DNA from: Taudactylus pleione
Lineage: Eukaryota > Chordata > Amphibia > Anura > Myobatrachidae
DNA: 64,000 nt
Direction: 5' to 3'
Assembly: GCA_031769625.1 (NCBI GenBank)
Contig: JAUIMM010000126.1
Location: forward strand, 2,690,001-2,754,000
Within the stretch, counting starts at the first letter, position 1, and the number at the start of each line of letters is the position of its first letter. Position numbers and translations under genes: made by a program. Under the pieces are notes generated by a model. That model made no database searches and was not told where the DNA came from. It saw only the letters and a list, made by a program, of their open reading frames with translations. Shown in pieces: positions 55,700-64,000 of the stretch.

Positions 55700-56010
55700 A
55701 TCCTCATCTCCTGGAGGTTAGGGTTAGGCTAGGAGGAGGGAGGGTTAGAGTTAGGCACCCCCGGGGGGGACAGGGTGAGGCACTCCCCCCTGGGGACTTA
55801 GGTTTAGGCAGCGGGGAAGGGGGGGTTAGGTTTAGGCACTTAGAGGGGGGATTAGGGTTAGGTAGTGGGGGGAAGTTAGGGTTAGGCACCCTAAAGGGAG
55901 GGTTAGGGGAGGGAATTAGGTTAGTTAGTACTTACCTTTAGACGGTCGGGATTTCCACTACTGCTGGCCTGCTGGTGTCGGGATTCAAACGTATGTCCGG
56001 CAGTAAATCA
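55700..56010. mobile_element. MITE with TTAGGG-like minisatellite core, copy 1
   Basis: Core (55720-55925) is a degenerate array of GGTTAGGGTTAGGCAC words with C/G-rich spacers. It is followed by ACTTACC, then GTCGGGATTTCC and GTGTCGGGATTC. The same core plus TTACC and GTCGGGATT flank occurs at 57355-57420 and, inverted, at 62635-62790. This indicates a mobile unit and not a telomere. Confidence 0.7.
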
Positions 56011-56889
56011 TACCGCTTCCATTTTATACATGTTTTATTATGTGGTAGATTTGATATATCTCATATGTGTCACAATTGCTTATTTTGATTATGTATATTA
56101 AATTTGTTATATTTTACTAAGAGAATCCTTGTCTAAATATTTTGTTTCAAAGTCAAGTGGTTATTAAATTGTAGTAAATTTTATTAAGCTTCACTCTGAA
56201 GCGCAATCCAACAATCTTTTGGGTCTATTTGGTTTTAAATGTAATAACCTGCAACTAGCAGACAGCAGCGAGTTCCTGGTGAGTCTGCAAGATATTTTAA
56301 TGGGGCAATCAATTTAAATGCAAAACCATTGCCTTTTAAATGATTGCCAATTTAAAACATCGGGCAGACTCACCAAGAACTTGCTGATGTCTGCAAGTCG
56401 CAGGCTAATATATTTACCCCTATGTCTGCTCTCTTCCTTTTATACGCCCCAAGAGCAATTTACTTTTTTTAATGGGGTTGAGATCATTAATTGATAGTGT
56501 TTTTAATGTACTTTAGAGGGGGAACCAACTCTGGGGAAGGAGTAAAAGATGGATGTGGGGACAAATTTGCTGAAAACCCTTACATGATTGAACCTCAGCT
56601 GAATTTACAAAGATAGTGTTTGTAAGGAGAGAAAGTGCAATTACAAAAAAGGGTATATGAGGGGTGGATGTCATCATGCAAAAGAAGTCTTGATTCTGAA
56701 TCCAACTGTTAGAGCTGTATTCTAGGGACTAACAGCAAAGACTGTGCAGCCAGAGGGAAAAGAGGGCATAGAAAGATGGGTAAAAGAGGGGAAAGATAAG
56801 GTGGGGAAGAGACATGGAGGAAAGAGAAATACAAACATGGGAAGTAGGGCATGTGGCAAGTTTGCAAAAGAAGGTAAAAAGCCAGGAGG
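56011..56889. other. No recognised feature
   Basis: AT-rich. A short inverted match exists between GCGAGTTCCTGGTGAGTCTG (56268) and CAGACTCACCAAGAACTTGC (56366), a ~20-bp hairpin. Confidence 0.4.
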
Positions 56890-57440
56890 AAGTTATTAGA
56901 CCGCCGGACGAGATACCGCTGGTCTAAATGCCAACAGTTCAAGTCCGATACGGGACTTAAGATAGGAGTCGAAATACCAATGCCTATCTAAATCCCAATT
57001 CCAGAATCCTGGTAGACACCATCCCGAACGAGGTAAGTCGGGGCATTTTAGGAGTTAGGCGCAAGGGTGGAGGGTTAGGTTTAGGCACCGCCGGGAGGAC
57101 TTACGGTTAGGCACCCCCCCGGGGAGGGGTTAGGCTAGGGAAAGGGGGGTTTAGAGTTAGGTGCCACTGGGGGAGGTTAGGGTTAGGCACTACCCTGGGA
57201 GAGTTAGGTTTAAGGTGTGGGAAGAGGGGGGTCATGTTTAGGCACCCCCGTGGGGAATTAGGGTTAAGCACCACCCCGGGAGTTTTATGGTTAGGCACTA
57301 CCGAGGGTTAGGGTTGGAGGGGGAGAGGGGAAGGTTAGGATACTTACCAGCTAGCGTTGGGATCTTCTCTTGTCGGGCTTCCATTGTCGGGATTTGAACA
57401 GCTGAACAGTCGCCGGTATTTCAATCCCATTCCTTTCATT
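56890..57440. mobile_element. MITE with TTAGGG-like core, copy 2 (most complete)
   Basis: Left GACCGCCGGACGAGATACCG and right (complement) GGATTGAAATACCGGCGACT form approximate ends. Core GGTTAGGTTTAGGCACC/GGGTTAGGG array runs 57045-57340. Flanks GTCGGGATTTGAACAG and TTGTCGGG match copies 1 and 3. Confidence 0.7.
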
Positions 57441-58184
57441 CAATGGTGGAAAATACTCATCCTTACTAAGGGAAACATTTTTCTTAATCAATTATACATG
57501 ATTAGAACAACTGTAATATAAATCACAGTAGAAAACACTGGTTGAGATGTACATTATATCATTTTAATTTATCTTCAACATTCAGTCAATCAGTATGAAA
57601 ATGCTAACATCTTCTTTCAAAAAATTTAGTTTTTTTTCAGTAAATTTACCTCTTAGGCTTTTGATGAAATCATTCATTGAAACTGTAATTTTCATGTCCT
57701 GATTCACATTTGTATGCAGATTCGGATTTAACACAAGGCAACAGAGGCAGACACCTAGGGCTCGGTGACCCGCAAAATATGTATTTTTTTATTTTTAAGT
57801 AACTATTATTGCCCTCTCCGCCTACTGGTAAGGCCGCCTTATGGTAGCTGGATGAGTCGGGTTCACTGGCTGGCCACTGAAGCAGGCTGCCATTAAGCCA
57901 CTAGGGGGTGTGGTGTGGGTGAGGCCGCCACCGTTGATGTGAAGTTGGGGTTAGGTGCTGGCACAGTAATGTATTGTGTTCATCACCTTTAGCTCCACCT
58001 CCAAGACAGAGGGACAACGGAAGATGTTGGTGCTCCACTATTCAAGACCCAAAGATGACCACAATCTACTGTTAGTATGATCCTATTTGACCTGTGCTCC
58101 CCTCTGTGCTTCCTGTCATAGCACCTCTGCCCTGCTCTCTTTAGTTTACATTGTATGCCTTGTGTCTACTCCAGTCATATTTGT
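57441..58184. other. No recognised gene
   Basis: AT-rich then mixed sequence; a stretch at 57730-58020 has GC-rich repeat-like composition without defined ends. Confidence 0.4.
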
Positions 58185-59310
58185 GTATGTATCCATGTCC
58201 TCCCAGTTACCAATGATATGTCTCCATGCCCCCCTGCCCCCAGTGTGCATGTGTCAATGTCCCCGCTTCAGAATGTATGTCTCCATGTTCTCCTCCCCCC
58301 ACACACAGTGTGTATGTCTCCATGTCCCCTTCCCTCCACACCTAGGAGCTCATTCAGACCCGTTCGCTAATTGCGGTCGCTCGCTCCCAACGTATTTAAA
58401 TTTTGCAAAGTGACATCAAGGCAGCCGCTCGCTCGTCAAGGCATAAGCACGCCCACTAGCGCACGTCATCTCCAGGAAGTGTCTTAAAACATTGGTACAT
58501 CGAGGACCATCGGAAGCGATCGCAGCGCTTGTGGTTGACTCTACCCTCCCACAAGCACTGCAAGCAGTTCAGGCTAAAAAACAACCAAGTGACGAGTTCA
58601 GTGATGCTACTTTGCTAATTATGCACACCCATTAAACTCCATTCTGATGGCCAGACACGCCTGCGTTCAAACATCCACTCCCCCGTTCACAAGCACCTTC
58701 CCCTGTTACCACCCACAAACAGCAAATTGTGTCACTCAAAGTAGCGGGCAGTCTGTGTACTACGAGCGCATGATTCCCCATCGCTAAGACTGGCTTGCAA
58801 ATTATATGCATGCGCAGATGGGTGACTATTAGTCAGTGCGAGCGGCCGCAGCTTAGCAAGAAGGTCTGAATCAGATCCCTGGTGTGTATCTCTCCATGTC
58901 CCCCTCTCTCCATCCCCAGTGTGTATGTCTCCATGTTCCCATCCCCACAGGCACCAGTGTATATATGTACACCCCCCCCCAGAGTCACCAGTGTGTATGT
59001 CTATATGTCCCTTGCCCCACAGTCACCAGTGTAAATTTCTTCAAGTCCCCTTCCCCACAGTCACTGAGGTGTATGTCTCCATGCCTTCCCCCACTAGTCA
59101 CCAGTGTGTATGTCTCCATGCCTTCCCCCACTAGTCACTGGTGTGTATGTCTCCATGTCTCTCCCCCAGTCACCGGTGTGTATGTCTCCATGCCTTCCCC
59201 CACTAGTCACCGGTGTGTATGTCTCCATGTCTCCCCCCCAGTCACTGGTGTGTATGTCTCCATGTCTTCCCCCCAGTCACAGGTGTGTATGTCTCCATGC
59301 CTCCCTAAAC
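58185..59310. repeat. Minisatellite (GTGTATGTCTCCATG unit) split by a MITE
   Basis: Units of about 40-50 bp, GTGTATGTCTCCATG followed by CCCC-rich text and CAGTCACCA, occupy 58185-58343 and 58880-59310. They are interrupted by the Harbinger-type MITE at 58345-58879. Pro/Ser/Cys-rich open frames over 58884-59418 are repeat artefacts. Confidence 0.88.
58345..58879. mobile_element. Harbinger-type MITE inserted in minisatellite
   Basis: Left GGAGCTCATTCAGACCCG and right AAGGTCTGAATCAGATCCC are decayed family ends. Interior matches 60102-60699 in several places (AATTATGCACACCC, CACGCCTGCGTTC, CACCTTCCCCTGTTACCACC). Target duplication not readable. Confidence 0.75.
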
Positions 59311-60101
59311 CCTAGTATGTCTCTGTATCATCTTTGTGCATGTCTGGTTTTTGTGTTTTATCCTTCCTTTGCTTGTGTCTTCCATTCCTCCTCCTATTAT
59401 TTCTGCCCACCTACCTAATTCTATCACTTATCCCCCAAAATCAATCTTTTTCCTGTGCCTCCACTAGCTACCTTTCCCCTGTGCCCTACACAAACCATTT
59501 GTCCTCTTTCCCTGCTTCTCCTCCAGCCACCCCCTTTCTTCTTCCACTTGTCCCTTCTTCACCCTTCACCTTCCTCTTTCTCTTCTGATGAAGGCAATGG
59601 AGACCTGATGGGCGATGATCAGAAGCAACATGGAGAAACCTGAGCATGGCAGGTAAGCACAATCTTCTGTTTCATTTATGTTTTCCCTATAATACTGCTG
59701 TCACTTGCAAACACCCTGACTGCAGTAAAATTTTCTAGTTTTTGTCAGCGAAGCTTCCCCATATGAACAGCACAGGTATCATGGCAGTACTTGTATGTAT
59801 TGCCACAATACCTGTTCTTCTAGCAGATTAAAATCATATAAATAAATGCTTTATTATTTGAAGAAAGCATTTTTAATGTATAAAGGTTTTAAATTGTTTT
59901 GCTTCCACTATGGAAATTAAAGCCTAAAGACTGCCTTAGTAAGGTGGTAAATTAAACACTTATCACTTCAGGCAAGTATCCCCCCCACAACCACCACTAA
60001 AGGAGAAGGTCCTGTACCGGATTCTCCCCAGCCCCTGCCCCACAAGCGAAGAAGGTTACAAACATTGGTATTTCTTCATGCTGCCCTGTTCTAGGGATTC
60101 A
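59311..60101. other. No recognised gene; C/T-rich
   Basis: 59340-59590 is C/T-rich on plus. No conserved motif. Confidence 0.4.
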
Positions 60102-60699
60102 GGGCCTGATTCAGAGCCGGACGCTATTTGCGCTCACTCGTCCAGAAAAAAGGGCTGGCTATTTAAATTGACCGTTCGCTCTTTGCGGTCTGTTGACGCC
60201 TCTATGTCTGAACAAGCGAACAAAACATGTGGACTTTTTTTGTAAAAAACGCCCCCTGGCCGCTCGCATCATACGTCATCTCCGCTATTTATTAGATTAG
60301 TCGAGTACATCGAAAGGCGAATGAACTGCTCGCTATTCATGTGGTTGCATTTTCCTACCGCAATCATGCGAGCAGTTCTGGCTAAAAGACACCCAACTGA
60401 CGTGGTCGATGACGCTGCTTTGTTAATTATGCACACCCTTAAAACGCCTGTTTTGACCTTTTGGCACGCCTGCGTTCGGATCTCCACTCCCCGATTTCAA
60501 GCACCTTCCCCTGTTACCACCCACAAACGCCTCATCCTGTCACTGAAATTAGCAGGCATTCGCTATTATGCGAGCACACGATTTTCGGCTGCACTGACTG
60601 GTTCGCGCAAGCGTACTAAAACCCATACGCTTGCGAAGATGTGCGAACATCGCTCGGAGCGAACGAGCGGCCGCTTATGAGCGGCTCTGAATCAGGCCC
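60102..60699. mobile_element. Harbinger-type MITE, 598 bp, TSD TCA
   Basis: Ends GGGCCTGATTCAGAGCCGGA and GCGGCTCTGAATCAGGCCC are near-perfect inverted repeats, flanked by TCA (60099-60101, 60700-60702). The clean ends suggest a relatively young copy. Interior is GCGAACGA-rich, without transposase. Confidence 0.92.
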
Positions 60700-60702
60700 T
60701 CA

Positions 60703-62021
60703 GTTTTATGTGACTGAGCATCAGGGGTCAGAGGAGTGCGTATTCAGCATTGACTGGAGAAAACATGCCCCTCTGACCCCTTTGTTCTAAGATACCAAAT
60801 ATTTCATTTGTACAGTAGTTGAGGAGATTAATTTTATTTTTTAATCTTTGCCTTCATTGCCTTCAACGTTTGTGTGATTTTTTTTTGTGCAGTGGGGATT
60901 GGGGGCCCCCAGACCAGTAACTTGCCTAGGTCCTCATGAATTGTTAATATGGCTCTGTTTGTTTGCAAACCTGATGGTTTACATACAAATCTGATGGTGG
61001 GGCGTCTGCGCATGCACAGGCCAGACCGTCCCTAACCAATTTGACGCACTAGGAAAGATGTTGGCTGGTGCCCCCTAGCACCACTGCTAGCGCCCCCTCT
61101 GACACATAATAATGCCACACAGTAATGCCCCTTACACATTATACTACAATTTATTACACCCCAATCTCCCCACACCTCCTGCACAGCACTCTCTGTGACC
61201 TCATCACCTCAGCCTGCCTGGACTCTGCAGATATTGAAGTCGCCATGCTTGCGCTCCTCACTCTATGCACAGCTCAGCACTGTGTGTGTCTCCATGCAGA
61301 CAGGCTCAGCCTGCTGGACTCCGCAAAGGCCCATGGGAGGAAGAGCTGCTGTGGGTTGGTCAAGTGAAGCAGCCCTCCGCCAGCTGCCATTTTTCTTACT
61401 GCCTGCTGCCCCAACTGTCTCTACTCCCCATTTCTGCTGACTATATAAGCTGACACCAAATCGAAGCTAAGCTTAGAGCTCGCTCGTCCTTATCTCGCCT
61501 CTGCCTGCTCTCAAACTGAGCTGACCCTAGGTTTGGAATGCATACCCCTAAACATTTGCCTAGTTTGCCTATGCTTAGGGTCCACTCTGTGCGCAGAACC
61601 CGTTCTGCGCAAGTGCAGAGCGGATCCTGTGTGATCGCACGCAGTGCCTCCTAAGGCGTAGCCTAATTCACAGGCTGAGCCCATTTGGGGGCGGGTAGGG
61701 GTTGGCGACCGTGTCCATTCCACAAAACGGAGGCATTGCCTCCATTTTGTGGAAGTGGTGAGGTCAGGGTCTTCATCTTCCAATGCAGATTTACCTGCAG
61801 AAAACACCGGCCATCCTTCGTAACTGAGGGTTACTCATATAGCTTATGTTCATACAAGTTCTAGAGTGCTAACTTCAAATGGATTAGAAAGAGTTTTATA
61901 ATTTGCAGTGCTACAGAATCAAAACAAAAACAAATTAGCACAACCACGTTGATGCAATTAAATATATTTATTAATCATTGAAAATTAGTAGAATTTAAAA
62001 ATTGATCAGACATAAAACAAA
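60703..62021. other. No recognised gene
   Basis: 61585-61800 has CpG-rich words (GTGCGCAGAACCCGTTCTGCGC palindrome near 61588, and AAAACGGAGGCATTGCCTCC palindrome near 61725) that recall the interior of Harbinger MITEs, but no termini. Confidence 0.4.
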
Positions 62022-62265
62022 TTAAAACATATTGCGAGTTTCATGCTGGTGACACATAAATACTGTATTAAGCTCAGACAGCTCTAGCTGGGCAACTTCT
62101 ACTGAAAGGTGCTTCACTGTAAGTAGATCATACATGGATGTCTCCAGATGTCTAAAGTATCTAAGGAACACAAAGTTTCGATAAGCAGAGACAAATACAA
62201 ACACCACCACTGATGCAGTAGCAGTTCCTTCAGGGATCCTGTCCAAGGAGGAACTGAAAACGGTA
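62022..62265 (-). other. Possible terminal exon (very tentative)
   Basis: On minus, a pyrimidine-containing tract ending GTTTTCAG (about 62258) is followed by an open frame. It reads DRIPEGTATASVVVFVFVSA, then RYFRHLETSMYDLLTVKHLS, ending at 62022, with AATAAA at about 61970. The text looks less random than other short frames here, but I cannot name a family. It may be chance or a retropseudogene. Confidence 0.2.
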
Positions 62266-62619
62266 CTAGGATTAGCAAAACATCTTGCAAAGTTATAATT
62301 ATAAATCCAACATAGATTTACATGAAAGATTATTTCCCATTCAGCAATGTAAAAGTATCTGCAACTATACATTGTCAAAAATGTGTAGTGGAGCCAAACA
62401 TAGGAAATTGGCATCTTATTATTATCAGATCCACATGGATTCACATTAAGAGACAGATCTCAATCAATGTTGTAAGAGTGCCAATGGTAGATAGTCGCCA
62501 ATTTACAATGTAGCAAAATAAAAGTCAGTAATCTAAAAAAGGACTGACCTCGCTGGCACCTTCTATCTTGGTCCAGCCTGAGCTGAAAATAGCATTACAA
62601 CGCATTTCTTTGTCTCACA

Positions 62620-62790
62620 GATAATTAAACCTAACCCTTCCCTCTTAGTGCCTAACCCTAACCCTCCCCCTAGTGCCTAACCCTAACCCATAATGCTAAC
62701 CCTTCCCCTAACCCTGCTACTTACCTTTGGGATGCCAGTGCCGGGATTCTGACAGGTGTCGGGATTATGACCACATCCATGCTCACCATA
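62620..62790. mobile_element. MITE with TTAGGG-like core, copy 3 (inverted orientation)
   Basis: CCTAACCCTAACCCTCCCCC array (62635-62715) followed by CTACTTACCTTTGGGATGCC and GTGTCGGGATTATGACC, the same flank as copies 1 and 2. Confidence 0.6.
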
Positions 62791-63965
62791 GCAGTATAAG
62801 ATCCAGTAGGCCAGACAGTAGACATCATCAAATATGCTGGAGGCAGCTCATGTGTTGCCCATTAGTGATATTTTATCCTAATCCATTTTTTTTAAGGATC
62901 CCTGTCAGTTGATCCGTAATTATCTGACAATGTTGTTGCATTAAATCTGTCACAATCCATCTGGCATAAACAAACATTCTACATCTCTCCTCACAAATGA
63001 TTCCCTTTCATCCAGGGTCATAAAAGCAGGTCAGAAATTTAAATTTGCAATATAATAAAACAACATAAAACTTTCTCAGTGGATTGTTTAATACTGTAAT
63101 TCCAATCAATTGGCTCTATAACTCTTTTACATATTAGCGCTCATAAATATTTCCTTGTAAACTGCTCTGCTGTAGACATAAACATATTGAAGATCCCAGT
63201 AGTAAATAAACACTTGTTACATAATGAAGGCTGACAATAAAATCACTGTTTTAGTGGTATCACGGTGCATGCTCCAAGATAGATAAGGAAATGAAGACTA
63301 TGGACTATGCTATGAGGAGGAGTGGGGTGAGATTTGCATAAATGCCTGAAATAAAATTATTTTTTTCAGGGAAATAGATGCGTAATGAAAATTGTTAAGA
63401 ATGTAAAGCTTAAATGCTTAGAACTTATGGCAAGTTTTGCAGTATATATCTTCATAACTCATAACTTACAGGAAAAAATAGTGGAAATTAGCATGACTTT
63501 ACAGAAAACCTGTCACCAGGGTGAGGGTATGGTGTTACTTTGTAGGTTTGATTGAGTTAAATGGTGTCTGCATAAAACTAATTTTCCAAGAGATCATGTA
63601 AAATAGCATGCAATTCATTATCTTCAGTTGAGGGCTCCACCCAGCTCACAGAAACAGCTGCAAATCTGAGACAAGCTGACAGGAATGTAAGTACACACCA
63701 GGATATGCACAAAAGCTGAAATGAAGAAAAAATTCAGTAGATTATGGGCTTTGCAACTAAACAAAGCTGAACTATAAGCAAATTCCTTGGGAGCACAAAG
63801 CACTCTGTGTTGTGAAGGCCAGATAAACAGTATCATGACGCTGTGTCCACCTGTATTCTTACTAGTTTGCTTTCCTCACATCTATATTTTTATCAGAATT
63901 GTCGTGCCATAAGTTATTCACTACTGGGTACTCGTGGTTGGTGCTTGCCTGCTGGTGATTGTAAT
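62791..63965. other. No recognised feature
   Basis: AT-rich anonymous sequence. I did not find a clear snRNA proximal element upstream of the U2-like sequence. Confidence 0.4.
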
Positions 63966-64000
63966 GTTGCTTCTTGGTCTTTTGGCTAAGATCAGACGTA
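63966..64000 (+). ncRNA. U2 snRNA-like 5' end, cut by window edge
   Basis: The last 35 bases align to the start of vertebrate U2 snRNA with about 28 of 35 identical, including CTTTTGGCTAAGATCA-type text (TCTTTTGGCTAAGATCA). Three differences are C to T at U2 positions 3, 10 and 13, two of them in CpG, which suggests methylation decay. It is therefore probably a U2 pseudogene or U2-derived retroposon. Only the 5' end is visible. Confidence 0.7.

Noticed and set aside
55720..57340. Chromosome end or telomere
   Set aside because: TTAGGG words are degenerate, interspersed with other sequence and bounded by repeated element flanks. The same unit occurs at 62620.
58884..59418. Cys/Pro-rich frames suggesting a secreted or keratin-associated protein
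   Set aside because: They follow the GTGTATGTCTCCATG minisatellite in three frames. There is no signal peptide or conserved spacing.

Overview
This window looks like non-genic, transposon-dense DNA from a vertebrate, most likely an amphibian and probably a frog. The reasons are: spliced eukaryotic exons with GT-AG introns and AATAAA signals; no bacterial-style gene packing; long AT-rich stretches; and a mixture typical of anuran genomes (PIF/Harbinger elements and MITEs, Penelope-like elements with GIY-YIG endonuclease, hAT and piggyBac-type MITEs, Helitron, Ty3/gypsy, mariner, L1, tRNA-headed SINEs). I found no convincing host protein-coding gene. The species call is inference.

Layout. 1-5 kb: hAT-like and Harbinger MITEs, a CATACA-type microsatellite, a minisatellite and a Penelope-like 3' tail whose TA tract carries a solo LTR. 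6.8-15 kb: a degraded mariner split by a complete 7,264-bp Harbinger (7546-14809, TGA target duplication). I could assemble three spliced, frame-consistent genes in it: a 342-aa Myb/SANT-like protein (minus), a 365-aa DDE transposase (plus) and a second, different 208-aa Myb/SANT-like protein (minus). 15-30 kb: Harbinger, hAT and piggyBac-type MITEs, a 20-bp minisatellite with a 240-bp higher-order unit, and a Ty3/gypsy chromovirus relic. 30.5-35.2 kb: a near-complete but decayed Penelope-like element (minus) with a ~640-bp direct repeat and a candidate hammerhead ribozyme between the copies. 35-46 kb: hAT MITEs with perfect 8-bp target duplications, a Helitron with a RepHel fragment, a polypalindromic Harbinger MITE, a second Harbinger transposase pseudogene and SINEs. 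46-64 kb: more MITEs, an L1 ORF2 relic, a second Penelope fragment, three elements with telomere-like TTAGGG-rich cores, minisatellites, and a U2 snRNA-like sequence cut by the window end.

How parts relate. The intact-looking Harbinger shares its terminal sequence (GGCCCTGATTCAGA type) with about ten MITEs across the window, so it or a close relative could have mobilised them in trans. Its Myb-like proteins would be expected to help the transposase recognise DNA and enter the nucleus, as known for the family.

The most striking observation is that three MITEs (17180-17680, 40645-41193, 53148-53659) are chains of consecutive hairpins. The best copy has twelve in 549 bp, including a perfect 30-bp palindrome. 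Arm substitutions between copies are matched by complementary changes in the partner arm.
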